Notes: generated from the letters alone by a model not told the origin. Shown: positions 9,946-18,984, counted from the stretch's first letter. The stretch is DNA of 64,000 nt from Pseudarthrobacter oxydans (GCF_030812335.1 NZ_JAUSSN010000006.1:62001-126000); one strand, 5' to 3'. A program made the numbers and translations.

Positions 9946-10227
9946 TTAGCCCAGAAGCAGAAGGGCGATGACCAGGGCAGGCACGGTGACGGCGACGAGA
10001 ATGACTGCTACCAGCGCAGCCAGGCGCTTGCGGCGGTAGGCCACTTCCCCGTCGTCGGGGTCCAGTTCGGCAGCGCGCTTGGCTGGGGCGGCGCTCCGGG
10101 GGGCGTAAGGGACGGGCTCCACACCTGGAACCAGGAGCGTGTCCGGAATCTCCTCGCGGAGGGCGCGGCGCCGCAGGTGGCGCGGGGCCGCTACAAGCCG
10201 GGGAGCATCGTCGGCAGGATCACCCAA
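9946..10227 (-). CDS. small membrane-anchored protein of unknown function
   Basis: 93 residues. The start is TTG 10227, supported by a strong AGGAGG box 8 nt upstream; an in-frame TGA lies just beyond it, so no longer version is possible. The N-terminal two thirds are basic, rich in R, A and P (APRHLRRRALREE, RKR). The C-terminus is a single transmembrane helix (LAALVAVILVAVTVPALVIALLLLG) running to the stop, giving a tail-anchored layout. No family is recognised. It sits 60 nt upstream of wecB on the same strand, so the two may be co-transcribed. Function unknown. Confidence 0.6.
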   Translation of the reverse strand: MGDPADDAPRLVAAPRHLRRRALREEIPDTLLVPGVEPVPYAPRSAAPAKRAAELDPDDGEVAYRRKRLAALVAVILVAVTVPALVIALLLLG

Positions 10228-10295
10228 CAGCCGGTCCTCCTCGCCTCAATACATCGTCACTAGGCTGAGGGACTCAACCTGATCGCCTCCAATTC

Positions 10296-10982
10296 TTACA
10301 TTCCCGCCCGCTGATCCGTACATTCCGGCCGCAGGGACACATCGATCAGGCCCCCGGTTTCAATGACAAACCGCCGCAGCCACTGCCCCGGACTCAGCAC
10401 GGGACGGGAGGCAACCATCTGAACGTCCGCCGTCGTGCACTGCTGAATGAGCCGTCCAGCACGGGTGACGTGGTAGCTGGACGTCACCACAGTGAGGGAC
10501 TTCCAGCCGTTGGCGTCAGCAAGGTCCGCAATGATCTCTGCCTCACTCCGGGTGTCCATGCCACTGGGGCGGAAACATACCAGTCCCGGGCGGGGGAACG
10601 CGGCCGAGTTGCAGATGTCGTCGGCCGCCGCATTGCCCAGGGTGTCTGTGTGGGACAGCACCAGCACCGGTGCTTCGAGCTCGCCCTGGAGCTTCTGTGC
10701 CACCGGCAGGCGTTCGGACGCGGCCCCGCCCAGCATGATCACAGCGTCCGTGCGGTGCAGGCTCAAGGGATCCACATTGACGAATAACTGAATTGCCACC
10801 ACCAGCCACAGCATCGCGGCGCCGGAAACGGCGGCCAGAACCCAGCGGACACGCCGGGGTGCGGCGTTCAGCGCTGGCAGTGGCGGGGGCATGCCTACGA
10901 GTCTCGCATGGCCTCGAGGGAGCGGGGAAAACGTTGCCAGCGCGGCGTCCCAGGCAGCTTTCCCAGGGAACCCCCGCAACAA
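10296..10982 (-). CDS. YdcF/SanA/ElyC-like DUF218 protein
   Basis: A membrane segment (VLAAVSGAAMLWLVVAIQLFV) is followed by a DUF218 domain: DAVIMLGGAASERLPVAQKL, VLSHTDTLG, DTRSEAEIIADLA and VTSSYHVTRA. DUF218 proteins are membrane-tethered and linked to envelope integrity; their biochemical activity is poorly known. Start uncertain: tandem TTG codons at 10982 and 10979 follow a GGAGG box at 4-7 nt spacing, while ATG 10892 would begin at MPPPLPALNAAP with a weak site. The longer form is given. It is divergent from thiL, and the promoters must share the short gap between them. Confidence 0.75.
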   Translation of the reverse strand: MLRGFPGKAAWDAALATFSPLPRGHARLVGMPPPLPALNAAPRRVRWVLAAVSGAAMLWLVVAIQLFVNVDPLSLHRTDAVIMLGGAASERLPVAQKLQGELEAPVLVLSHTDTLGNAAADDICNSAAFPRPGLVCFRPSGMDTRSEAEIIADLADANGWKSLTVVTSSYHVTRAGRLIQQCTTADVQMVASRPVLSPGQWLRRFVIETGGLIDVSLRPECTDQRAGM

Positions 10983-11013
10983 CGAACCTCCGCCGTTGGC
11001 GCCCCCCTCGCGG

Positions 11014-11019
11014 TAGCGT
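11014..11019 (+). promoter_or_regulatory. -10 element of a probable leaderless thiL promoter
   Basis: TAGCGT lies seven bases before the GTG start of thiL. A -10 box at this distance puts the transcription start at or next to the start codon, so the mRNA would have no leader. Leaderless mRNAs are common in actinobacteria. There is no properly spaced ribosome site (AGGG is only 2 nt from the GTG). Confidence 0.5.
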
Positions 11020-11026
11020 TAGGGCT

Positions 11027-12136
11027 GTGCCTGAACACAAGACTGTCCCCCCGTTTAAAGCGACTGTGCCTGAAGCGACCGTGCCTGAAGCGGCTCCGTC
11101 TGATGCGATCCTGCCCAAAGCGCCCCTGACCGTAGCGGAGCTCTCCGAATCCCAGCTCCTGGAGCGCATCTTCCCGCGCCTGCACTACGGCCAGGAACAC
11201 AACCCGTCCCTGATCCTGGGCCCGGGCGACGACGCCGCCATCGTGGCAGTCCCGGACGGACGGACAGTCCTCAGCATCGACACCCAGGTGGCCGACCAGG
11301 ACTTCCGGCTCGAATGGAGCAACGGTTACCGGACCACGGGCTATGACGTCGGCTGGAAGGCGGCCGCGCAGAACCTCAGCGACATCAACGCCATGGGTGC
11401 CCGCGCAACCTCACTCGTCGTCAGCCTCACCATGCCCCCGGACACCCGGGTCGCCTGGGTCGAGGACTTCGCCGACGGACTCAGTGCCGGCATCCGGGAA
11501 CTGGGCGCCCCGGACTGCGCCGTGGCCGGGGGCGACCTCGGCCGCGGCCGCGAGCTGGCGGTCAGTGTGGCAATTCTCGGAACCCTCGACGGCGGCTCAC
11601 CCGTGCTGCGCTCCGGCGCCCGCGCGGGGGACATTCTCGCGCTGGCGGGCACCGTGGGGCGCGCCGCGGCGGGTCTCGCACTGCTGGAATCGGCAGTCCC
11701 GGTCGAGGCGCTGACCAGGGCGCAGCGCGCCCTGATGGACACCCAGTGCCGGCCCCTGCCGCCGCTGGCGGGAGGTCCACTGGCCCGGGATTCCGGCGCG
11801 ACGGCCATGATGGACATTTCCGACGGGCTGGTCCGGGACGGCCACCGGATGGCTTCCGCCAGCCACGCCGTCCTGAACCTGGACGCGTCGGTACTGGAGC
11901 AACTGGCGGTTCCGCTCCTGCCCGCCGCCGAACTGCTCGGCACCGATCCGATGGCCTGGATCCTGGGCGGCGGGGAGGACCACGGACTGCTGGCCACATT
12001 CCCCCCAGGTCTTCAGCTGCCTCGCGGTTTCACTGCGATAGGCTCGGTAGAAGCCCCTGCACCAACGGACAGCACGGGCGTCAAGATAGCGGGCAGGCCC
12101 GCTGACACTGTGGGATGGGATCACTTTGCAGACTAA
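11027..12136 (+). CDS. thiL: thiamine-phosphate kinase
   Basis: 369 residues. It phosphorylates thiamine monophosphate to the active cofactor TPP with ATP, the last step of thiamine synthesis. After a ~40-residue low-complexity leader (KATVPEATVPEAAPSDA) come the AIR-synthase-like signatures LILGPGDDAAI, SIDTQVADQDF, DINAMGARAT, AVAGGDLGRG and MMDISDGLVRD, with metal- and ATP-binding Asp residues. GTG 11027 is chosen for the leaderless promoter; no methionine lies between it and the conserved domain. The 3' end overlaps the next gene by 11 nt. Its partner in the pathway, thiC, is at 46.3-48.1 kb under a TPP riboswitch, but no such element is seen here. Confidence 0.92.
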   Translation: MPEHKTVPPFKATVPEATVPEAAPSDAILPKAPLTVAELSESQLLERIFPRLHYGQEHNPSLILGPGDDAAIVAVPDGRTVLSIDTQVADQDFRLEWSNGYRTTGYDVGWKAAAQNLSDINAMGARATSLVVSLTMPPDTRVAWVEDFADGLSAGIRELGAPDCAVAGGDLGRGRELAVSVAILGTLDGGSPVLRSGARAGDILALAGTVGRAAAGLALLESAVPVEALTRAQRALMDTQCRPLPPLAGGPLARDSGATAMMDISDGLVRDGHRMASASHAVLNLDASVLEQLAVPLLPAAELLGTDPMAWILGGGEDHGLLATFPPGLQLPRGFTAIGSVEAPAPTDSTGVKIAGRPADTVGWDHFAD

Positions 12137-13220
12137 AATTGCCGCCAACGCGCAAGCGATGAAGCGGTGGTTGAGCAAGGCAGAAACGACGCTTGGAAAC
12201 CACAGCGACCGCCTGAACGCCATCAACATCTTCCCCGTCGCCGACGGCGACACCGGCACCAACCTCTACCTCACGGTGCGTGCCGCCGCCCAGGCACTCC
12301 ACGGCCTTGACACCGCCGCGATACCCCAGATCGCCGCGGATCCGCCGGTCCGTTCCTTTCCTCCGCCGGATCCGGCCCAGCACGACGTCGGCGTTATCCT
12401 CGCCCGGGCCGGCCTGGCGGCCATGGAAAAGGCCCGCGGCAACTCCGGCACGCTGTTCGCCGTTTTCCTGTGCGCCGCCGCTGAACCCCTTGCCGGCCAC
12501 CCCCGGCTCAGCGCTCCGCTGCTGGCTGCCGCGCTGAACCGGGCCCAGCTCCGGGCCTGGTCAGCGTTGAGCGACCCGGTTCCCGGCACCATGCTCTCCG
12601 TGATGGAAGCCGCCGCGCGCGCCGCGGCTGCCGTGGATTCGGCCCACGACGGCGATGACAGCAACCACACCCTGGGCCTGGCCCTCGACGCCGCCGTAGC
12701 AGCCGCCCTCGCGGCCGTGGTGCGCACGGAGGACCAGCTGGAGGCACTGCACGCCGCCCATGTGGTGGATGCCGGCGGCGTCGGGATGCTGCTGATCCTC
12801 GACTGCCTCCGCTCCGCCGTCCTCGGCGAGGAACTCCAGGACCAGCTGCTGGACGGCCTGCACGGCTACGACGTCCAGGACCCGCACATCCACGCCGGCA
12901 TGCCCCGGGATGACGGCGTGGAAGTCATGTGCACCATCACCCTTTCACCGCTGGACGCCGCCATGATGCGCCAGCGTCTCGACGAAATGGGTGACTCCGT
13001 CATCATGAGCCAGGTCAGCGGGGCAGCCGACGCCTCCGGGGCCTACCGCTGGCGTGTCCACGTCCACGTGCCGCACTCCGGGCCCGCCGTGGCCCTGATC
13101 CGTTCGCTCGGCGAACCCTCGGACATCAGCGTCAGCGAGCTTGCCGTGCCGGATGCCGAGCCCCTCAGCGCCGGCGACCGTGAACCCGCAGGGCAGGTCC
13201 CCGACGGACATGAACACTGA
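12126..13220 (+). CDS. DAK2 (DhaL-like) domain protein
   Basis: 364 residues from TTG 12126, overlapping the end of thiL. The N-terminal ~200 residues are a DhaL/DAK2 kinase domain: NIFPVADGDTGTNL, whose aspartates bind two Mg ions and nucleotide, then ARGNSGTLFA and HVVDAGGVGMLLILD. In fatty-acid kinase FakA the same domain phosphorylates FakB-bound fatty acids; FakA is about 550 residues, so this is a shorter form. The C-terminal half (EVMCTITLSPLDAAMMRQRL, DSVIMSQVSG, WRVHVHVP) matches the FakA C-terminal region. The order DAK2-recG-rsmD-coaD is typical of actinobacteria. The exact substrate is not known here. Confidence 0.82.
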   Translation: MQTKIAANAQAMKRWLSKAETTLGNHSDRLNAINIFPVADGDTGTNLYLTVRAAAQALHGLDTAAIPQIAADPPVRSFPPPDPAQHDVGVILARAGLAAMEKARGNSGTLFAVFLCAAAEPLAGHPRLSAPLLAAALNRAQLRAWSALSDPVPGTMLSVMEAAARAAAAVDSAHDGDDSNHTLGLALDAAVAAALAAVVRTEDQLEALHAAHVVDAGGVGMLLILDCLRSAVLGEELQDQLLDGLHGYDVQDPHIHAGMPRDDGVEVMCTITLSPLDAAMMRQRLDEMGDSVIMSQVSGAADASGAYRWRVHVHVPHSGPAVALIRSLGEPSDISVSELAVPDAEPLSAGDREPAGQVPDGHEH

Positions 13221-15459
13221 CCTGGCCAACGCCGAACTGGGGCTGGACCTTGAACGCCGGATCGGCAAGCGCTCCGCAGCGGTCATCGAAAAACACCTCG
13301 GTATCACCACCGTCGGCGGGCTGCTGAACTACTTCCCCCGCCGCTACATGAACCGCGGTGAACTCACCCCCATCAGCGAGGTTCCGCTCGACGAGGAGGT
13401 CACCCTGATTGCCCGGGTGGTCTCCAGCAGCACCCGGTTCATGAAGACCCGCCGCGGCTCGCTGACCGACGTCGTGATCACCGACGACGCCGGCGCCGGG
13501 ACCGGCCGGCCGGGCACGCTGAAGGTGAGCTTCTTCAACGGCCACCGGGCGAAGGCGGAGCTGCAGCCGGGCCGCCGCGCCCTGTTCTCCGGGAAGATCA
13601 CCCGCTACGGCGGCGCCCTGGGGCTGACCAACCCCGACTTCCAGCTGCTGGACAAGGACCCGGACACCCCCGGGGTCGACCCGGAGAAGCTCGCCGCCAT
13701 GCCCATCCCGGTGTACCCGGCCACCAGCAAGCTGACCAGCTGGTCCATTCAGAAGGTCGTCGAAACGCTGCTGGACACCGCGGACCTGGACGCCGTTCCC
13801 GACCCGCTGCCGGCGGAGATCACGGCCCGGGAGAGGTTCGTGCCGGTCGCCGACGCCTACCGACTCATCCACGCCCCGCACGGCCCCGCGGACTGGCAGC
13901 ACGCCCGGGACCGGTTCCGCTACCAGGAAGCCCTGGTGCTCCAGTCAGCCCTCGCCCGGCGCCGCGCCCAGCTCGCCGCCGAGGAGGCGACCGCCCGCCG
14001 CGCCGTGCCGGAGGGGCTGCTGGCCGCCTTTGACCGGCAGCTGCCGTTCACCCTGACCGCCGGCCAGGCCGCCGTCGGCAAAACCCTGGCCGCGGAACTC
14101 GCCCAGGACTCGCCGATGAACCGCCTGCTCCAGGGCGAGGTCGGCTCCGGCAAGACCATCGTGGCCCTGCGCGCGATGCTTCAGGTGGTGGACGCCGGGG
14201 GTCAGGCCGCCCTGCTGGCCCCCACCGAGGTCCTCGCCGCGCAGCACTTCGAATCGATCCGCCGCACCCTCGGGCCGCTCTCCCGCGACGGCATGCTGGG
14301 CGGGTTCGGCCCCGACGCGGTCCAGGTCACGCTGCTCACGGGATCCATGCCCACCGCGGCCCGGAAACAGGCGATGCTGGACGCCGCCTCCGGAACCGCC
14401 GGGATCGTCATCGGCACCCACGCCCTGCTCAGCGACAACGTCTCCTTCTACGACCTGGGCCTGATCGTGGTCGACGAGCAGCACCGGTTCGGCGTCGAAC
14501 AGCGCGATGTGCTCCGGTCCAAGGCCAGCAAGCCCCCGCACCTGCTCGTGATGACCGCCACCCCCATCCCCAGGACCGTGGCCATGACCGTGTTCGGCGA
14601 CCTCGAAACGTCCGTCCTCGACGAACTCCCGGCCGGCCGCGCACCGATCACCACCCATGTCGTCGGGCTCGCGGAGCACCCGGCGTGGGCCACGCGCATC
14701 TGGAGCCGCGCCCGGGAAGAGATCGACTCCGGCCACCAGGTGTACATCGTCTGTCCCAAGATCGGCTCGGACGACGACGGCGACTTCAGTCCCGGCGAGG
14801 CCGAACCGTCGGCCGCCGACCTGGCCGGCGACAACGGGGCCCGCGAGCTGGCCTCCGTGGCCGGCGTCGTCGAACTCCTGCGGGACGAACCGGCCCTGGC
14901 CGGTGTGCCCGTGGCCCCCCTGCACGGCCGGCTGGACCCGGTGCTGAAATCCGAAACCATGGCCTCCTTCACCGCCAACCAGACCAAGCTCCTGGTCTCC
15001 ACCACCGTCATCGAAGTGGGCGTGGACGTCCACAACGCCACCCTCATGGTGATCCTGGATGCGGACCGCTTCGGCATCTCGCAGCTCCACCAGCTCCGCG
15101 GCCGGGTGGGACGCGGCGGGCTGCCGGGCACCTGCCTGCTCGTCACCAGCCTGGAACCCGGCCACCCGAGCCGCCGCCGGCTCGACGCCGTCGCGGCCAC
15201 TACCGACGGGTTCGTTCTCTCCCAGGAGGACCTCAAGCTGCGCCGTGAAGGCGACATCCTGGGCGCCTCCCAGTCCGGCGGCCGGTCCACGCTGAAGCTG
15301 CTGCGGGTCCTTGAACACGAGGACGTGATCGCCCGGGCCCGGCAGGACGCCTGGCAGATCGTCGGCGGCGACCCGTCACTGGGCGCCCACCCCGTCCTCG
15401 CCGCGGCGATCGACGAATACCTCAATCCGGAAAAGGAGGCGTTCCTTGAACGCGGCTAA
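13210..15459 (+). CDS. recG: ATP-dependent DNA helicase RecG
   Basis: 749 residues, from ATG 13210, which overlaps the preceding stop by 11 nt. RecG remodels stalled replication forks and branch-migrates Holliday junctions. Seen in order: the wedge/OB-fold region (TTVGGLLNYFPRRY), Walker A GEVGSGKT, motif Ia LAPTEVLAAQHF, the DEQH box VVDEQHRFG, motif III MTATPIPRT, and motifs IV-VI with LHGRLDPVLK, VSTTVIEVGVDV and QLRGRVGRG. A ~35-residue acidic insert (SDDDGDFSPGEAEPSAADLAGDNG) sits inside the C-terminal helicase lobe. It is closely followed by rsmD. Confidence 0.96.
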   Translation: MNTDLANAELGLDLERRIGKRSAAVIEKHLGITTVGGLLNYFPRRYMNRGELTPISEVPLDEEVTLIARVVSSSTRFMKTRRGSLTDVVITDDAGAGTGRPGTLKVSFFNGHRAKAELQPGRRALFSGKITRYGGALGLTNPDFQLLDKDPDTPGVDPEKLAAMPIPVYPATSKLTSWSIQKVVETLLDTADLDAVPDPLPAEITARERFVPVADAYRLIHAPHGPADWQHARDRFRYQEALVLQSALARRRAQLAAEEATARRAVPEGLLAAFDRQLPFTLTAGQAAVGKTLAAELAQDSPMNRLLQGEVGSGKTIVALRAMLQVVDAGGQAALLAPTEVLAAQHFESIRRTLGPLSRDGMLGGFGPDAVQVTLLTGSMPTAARKQAMLDAASGTAGIVIGTHALLSDNVSFYDLGLIVVDEQHRFGVEQRDVLRSKASKPPHLLVMTATPIPRTVAMTVFGDLETSVLDELPAGRAPITTHVVGLAEHPAWATRIWSRAREEIDSGHQVYIVCPKIGSDDDGDFSPGEAEPSAADLAGDNGARELASVAGVVELLRDEPALAGVPVAPLHGRLDPVLKSETMASFTANQTKLLVSTTVIEVGVDVHNATLMVILDADRFGISQLHQLRGRVGRGGLPGTCLLVTSLEPGHPSRRRLDAVAATTDGFVLSQEDLKLRREGDILGASQSGGRSTLKLLRVLEHEDVIARARQDAWQIVGGDPSLGAHPVLAAAIDEYLNPEKEAFLERG

Positions 15460-15489
15460 CACCATCCATGCATCCAGGGCGGCCCGGCC

Positions 15490-16095
15490 ATGAGCCGCAT
15501 CATTGCCGGGGCCGCGGGCGGAACCACCCTGGTCAGCGTCCCGGGGTCCCTGACCCGGCCCACCACGGACCGGGTCAAGGAGGCGCTCTTCTCCCGGCTG
15601 GACGCCTTCGAGGTGATCGCGGACGCCCGGGTGCTGGACCTCTACGCCGGGTCCGGTTCACTCGGCGTGGAAAGCGCCAGCCGCGGTGCGCAGAGTGTGG
15701 ACCTGGTGGAATCCGACGGGAAGGCCAGCGAGGTCTGCCAGCGCAACGCGGACCTCGTGAACACCGTCGCGCGGCACAAGGTGGTCACGGTGCACCGCTC
15801 CAAGGTCGACTCGTTCCTGGACCGGACCCAGGACGCCGTCCGCTGGGACCTCGTCTTCCTCGATCCGCCCTACCCTCTCGACGAACCGGCGCTCGCCGGG
15901 GTGCTCGCCAAGCTGCTCCCGCACCTGGCCGAGGGCGCCGTCGTCGTCGTGGAGCGCTCGTCCCGGACCCCCGAGCCGTCCTGGCCCGACGGAATGGAAC
16001 GGTTTGCGGAACGGAAGTACGGGGAAACGAAGCTCTGGTTTGCCGAACCCAGCGCGGAAGAAGGCCCGGAGGCCGAACCGGAGGACATCACCTAG
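15490..16095 (+). CDS. rsmD: 16S rRNA (guanine966-N2)-methyltransferase
   Basis: 201 residues. It methylates N2 of G966 in 16S rRNA during small-subunit assembly. It starts with MSRIIAGAAGG and the family motif LTRPTTDRVKEALFSRL. The Rossmann SAM site is VLDLYAGSGSLGVESASRGA, and the catalytic (D/N)PPY motif is LVFLDPPYPLD. The N-terminus and spacing to recG (30 nt) fit the common recG-rsmD-coaD order. Its TAG stop shares four bases (CTAG) with the stop of the convergent gene 16092-16874, so neither gene has room for a separate terminator. Confidence 0.93.
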   Translation: MSRIIAGAAGGTTLVSVPGSLTRPTTDRVKEALFSRLDAFEVIADARVLDLYAGSGSLGVESASRGAQSVDLVESDGKASEVCQRNADLVNTVARHKVVTVHRSKVDSFLDRTQDAVRWDLVFLDPPYPLDEPALAGVLAKLLPHLAEGAVVVVERSSRTPEPSWPDGMERFAERKYGETKLWFAEPSAEEGPEAEPEDIT

Positions 16096-16874
16096 TCCGC
16101 GAAAGCGTCCAGCGCGACGCCGGAGAGCACCTTCGCGGGGTGTGGTCCGCGGGCGGTGAGCGCCGCCGTCCATGCTTCCGGCCAGGGCCCCTGCGTTCCG
16201 GTCAGGATGATGTTGCCCGGGTAGCGGCCGCTGAACATGCCGGCCTCGGCAAAGGCGGACACATCGGCCACCGCCCGGCGCAGCGCGGCCACCTGGCTCC
16301 GGACCAGCGTGAGCCCGGGTTCGTCGCCCACGTTGACGATCAGCACGCCGCGGGGACTGAGTTTCGCTGCAGCTTCGCGGTAGAACTCCGTGCAGGCGAT
16401 GTGCCCGGGCGCCTCCGGCCCGGAGAAGATGTCCAGGATCACGACGTCGAAGCGCAGGTCCGGGGACAGCTCGGCCAAGGCGTCCCGGGCATCACCGATC
16501 AGCGGGTGCAGCTCAGTGCCTTCGGGCAGGGGGAGCTGCTGCAGCACAAAGTCCAGCAGTTCCCGTTCCAGCTCCACCGCGTACTGCACCGAGCCCGGGC
16601 GGGTGGCCTGAATGTAGCGCGCCAGGGTCAGCGCCCCGGCCCCGAGATGGAGGGCGGTGATGGGTTCGCCCCACGGTGCCGCGAGATCCACCACGTGGCC
16701 GATCCGGCGCAGGTACTCGTAGAAGATGTCCGAGGGGTCCGCCAGGTTGACGTGCGACTGTTCCGCCCCGCCGATGCTGAGCACAAAGCCGCCCTCGGTG
16801 AAGGCATCGGGCTCGATCGTGGCGTGCTGGCCGGTGGTGCGCAGGAAGCGCGCGGCGGCGGGCGTGTCCGCCAT
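16092..16874 (-). CDS. spermidine synthase-like methyltransferase-fold protein
   Basis: 260 residues. The fold is that of polyamine aminopropyltransferases: ITALHLGAGALTLARYI (nucleotide loop), YAVELERELLDF, LIGDARDAL and FDVVILDIFSGPEAPGH. True spermidine synthases usually show two closely placed catalytic Asp residues; here the second sits in LDIFSG, so the activity is uncertain and the actinobacterial 'spermidine synthase-like' label is safest. Its ATG overlaps the TGA of the upstream aminotransferase (TGATG), so it is translationally coupled as the last gene of the three-gene minus-strand operon 18936-16092. Confidence 0.78.
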   Translation of the reverse strand: MADTPAAARFLRTTGQHATIEPDAFTEGGFVLSIGGAEQSHVNLADPSDIFYEYLRRIGHVVDLAAPWGEPITALHLGAGALTLARYIQATRPGSVQYAVELERELLDFVLQQLPLPEGTELHPLIGDARDALAELSPDLRFDVVILDIFSGPEAPGHIACTEFYREAAAKLSPRGVLIVNVGDEPGLTLVRSQVAALRRAVADVSAFAEAGMFSGRYPGNIILTGTQGPWPEAWTAALTARGPHPAKVLSGVALDAFAD

Positions 16875-18082
16875 CAGAGCCGGTCGCGGAGCGTCGCGAG
16901 CCGTTCGGCGGCTTCCTGCAGCACATCAATCCGTTTGCAGAACGCGAAGCGTAGCAGGCTCCGGGTGCGTTCGGCGCCTTCCGGGTGGCAGAACACCGGC
17001 ACCGGAATCGCGGCGACGCCCACCAGGGCGGGCAGCCGGCGGGCCAGGTCGACGGCGTCGGAGATGCCCAGCGGCGCGGTGTCCACGTTGACGAAGTACG
17101 TGCCCTGCGGCGTGAAGACGTCCAGTCCCGCGGCCCGCAGGCCCTCGCTGAGGATGTCGCGTTTGAGCTGGAGGGTATCGGCGATGCCGGCATAGAACTC
17201 ATCCGGCAGGCCCAGCCCGGCCGCAATGGCGCTCTGGAACGGGGTGCCGGAGCTGTAGCTCAGGAACTGCTTGATCGTGCGGGCGGCGGAGACCAGGTGC
17301 TCCGGCCCGCTGAGCCAGCCGATCTTCCAGCCGGTAAAGGAAAAGGTCTTCCCCGCGGAGGAAATTGTCAGGGTGCGGTCCGCGGCGCCCGGCAGGGTGG
17401 CCACCGGGATGTGCCGGGCACCGAAAGTGAGGTGTTCGTAGACCTCGTCGGTGATGATGATGGCGTCGTGCCGGACGGCGAGTTCGACGACGAGTTCCAG
17501 CACCTCCCGGGGGAACACCGCACCGGTCGGGTTGTGCGGGTTGTTGACCAGCACGACCTTGGTGCGGCTGTTGAATGCCGCTTCCAGGGCCTCCAGGTCC
17601 GGCATGAAGTCAGGGGCCAGGAGCGGGGCGGTGACGTGGCGGGCGCCGGAGAGGCCGATGATGGCGCCATAGGAGTCGTAGAACGGCTCGAAGGTGAGGA
17701 CCTCATCGCCCGGGCCGACCAGGGCGAGCAGCGAGGCAGCGATGGCCTCGGTGGCGCCGGTGGTGACGATGATCTCGGTCTGCGGGTCCGGTTCCAGGCC
17801 GTAGAAGCGCTCCTGGTGGAGGGAAATCGCCTCGCGCAGCTCAAGGATGCCCTTGCCGGGGGCGTACTGGTTGGCGCCGGCGGCGATGGCCGCCTGCGCG
17901 GCGGCCTTGATCTCCACCGGGCCGTCCTCGTCCGGGAAGCCCTGGCCAAGGTTGATGGCGCCGGTCTGGAGTGCGAGGGTGGTCATTTCCTCGAAGATCG
18001 TGACGCCGAGCGTGCCGTCGGGGGAGAGCAGGTTGGCGCCGGTCGCGGTCCGCTGCCACGGGGACTGCATCGGGGAGCTCAT
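16874..18082 (-). CDS. class I/II PLP-dependent aminotransferase (DapC-like)
   Basis: 402 residues. Fold-type I PLP enzyme with NLGQGFPDEDGP, QYAPGKGILELREAI, TTGATEAIAASLL, NNPHNPTGAVFP and DEVYEHLTF. The Schiff-base lysine is in TISSAGKTFSFTGWKIGW. The sequence closely resembles the mycobacterial protein Rv0858c, assigned as the N-succinyl-diaminopimelate aminotransferase DapC; related enzymes act on methionine or kynurenine, so substrate assignment is tentative. It starts at ATG 18082, sharing an ATGA overlap with the upstream SDR gene, and its own TGA overlaps the next start. Confidence 0.85.
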   Translation of the reverse strand: MSSPMQSPWQRTATGANLLSPDGTLGVTIFEEMTTLALQTGAINLGQGFPDEDGPVEIKAAAQAAIAAGANQYAPGKGILELREAISLHQERFYGLEPDPQTEIIVTTGATEAIAASLLALVGPGDEVLTFEPFYDSYGAIIGLSGARHVTAPLLAPDFMPDLEALEAAFNSRTKVVLVNNPHNPTGAVFPREVLELVVELAVRHDAIIITDEVYEHLTFGARHIPVATLPGAADRTLTISSAGKTFSFTGWKIGWLSGPEHLVSAARTIKQFLSYSSGTPFQSAIAAGLGLPDEFYAGIADTLQLKRDILSEGLRAAGLDVFTPQGTYFVNVDTAPLGISDAVDLARRLPALVGVAAIPVPVFCHPEGAERTRSLLRFAFCKRIDVLQEAAERLATLRDRL

Positions 18083-18936
18083 CGGGTGCCCGCCTTCTCG
18101 CCGCGGCCGGTGAACTTGTCCATGGTGGAGTAGATCCCGAAGACCTTCCCGCCCACGAAGTCCCACGCCCGCACCGGTAGCAGGCCGCGCAGGACCTTAC
18201 CCAGCTGCGCCGTGGCCGGGGCGACCAGCTGGGGCCGTCCGGCGGCGGTGGCACGCCAGGCCCGGTCCACGGCGTCCTCCGGCGTCATCAGCGGCGTCAG
18301 GAGCGGGCCGCGGGCGCCGTCGAACATCCCGGTGGAGATGTAGCTGGGGCAGAACGTCGTCACGGCGAGGTGGCCGAAGCCCTGCTGTTCGAGTTCGAGC
18401 CGCAGCGAATCGCTCCAGCCGATCACGGCCCATTTGGACGCCGCATAAACGCTCATCCTGGGGTTGGACACGGTGCCCGCGGCGGAGGCGATATTGAGGA
18501 TCCGGCGCGGCCGGCCGGCGTCGCCCATCATGCCCGGCAGGAACGCATGGGTGACGTACATCGGCGCCAGCGCGTTGATCTCCATGGTCAGGGCAATGTC
18601 CCGTTCCGGGCGGTGCTCCCAGAACAGTGCGCCGCGGACGATGCCGGCGTTGTTGACCAGCAGCGTCAGCGGGCCCTCCTCCCGGCACGCCTCAGCGGCG
18701 TCGGCAATGGCGGCGCGGTCGGCGAGGTCCACCCGGCGGACGACGGCGCGCGCACCGAGGGCGGTCACTTCGGCGGCGGTCTTCGCCAGGCCGTCGGTGT
18801 CGACGTCCCAGAGAATCACGACGCCGGCGCCCTCGCGGGCCGCCCGCAGGGCGTACAGACGGCCCATGCCCATGGCGGCTCCCGTCACGAGAACCACGCC
18901 TCCGGATACGGTGAAAGGAATGCTTGATGCTGACAT
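18079..18936 (-). CDS. short-chain dehydrogenase/reductase
   Basis: 285 residues. NAD(P)-dependent oxidoreductase with the cofactor loop VLVTGAAMGMGRLYA, the NNAGIV segment, the serine region ILNIASAAGTV and the catalytic pair in YAASKWAV. An Asp after the second strand (LWDVDTDG) suggests NAD preference (inference). C-terminal residues after 200 (RGPLLTPLMTPEDAVDRAWRA) resemble the 'SDR family, ketoacyl reductase-like' group in actinobacteria. It is the first gene of the operon SDR-aminotransferase-spermidine synthase-like and is divergent from coaD, with starts only 48 nt apart. Substrate unknown. Confidence 0.85.
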   Translation of the reverse strand: MSASSIPFTVSGGVVLVTGAAMGMGRLYALRAAREGAGVVILWDVDTDGLAKTAAEVTALGARAVVRRVDLADRAAIADAAEACREEGPLTLLVNNAGIVRGALFWEHRPERDIALTMEINALAPMYVTHAFLPGMMGDAGRPRRILNIASAAGTVSNPRMSVYAASKWAVIGWSDSLRLELEQQGFGHLAVTTFCPSYISTGMFDGARGPLLTPLMTPEDAVDRAWRATAAGRPQLVAPATAQLGKVLRGLLPVRAWDFVGGKVFGIYSTMDKFTGRGEKAGTR

Positions 18937-18972
18937 TCAGCCATGTTATCCCGGCCCGCGGCAGCAATACGG

Positions 18973-18978
18973 TAGGTT
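18973..18978 (+). promoter_or_regulatory. -10 element of a probable leaderless coaD promoter
   Basis: TAGGTT is placed six bases before the coaD ATG (18985). With transcription starting about seven bases after a -10 box, the mRNA would begin at the start codon. The 48-nt divergent gap leaves little room for anything else. Confidence 0.5.
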
Positions 18979-18984
18979 CGGAGC

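Noticed and set aside
13945..15318. 457-residue minus-strand open frame inside recG
   Set aside because: Antisense shadow of recG, low-complexity Gly/His/Glu composition, no start context. RecG itself is fully supported on the plus strand.
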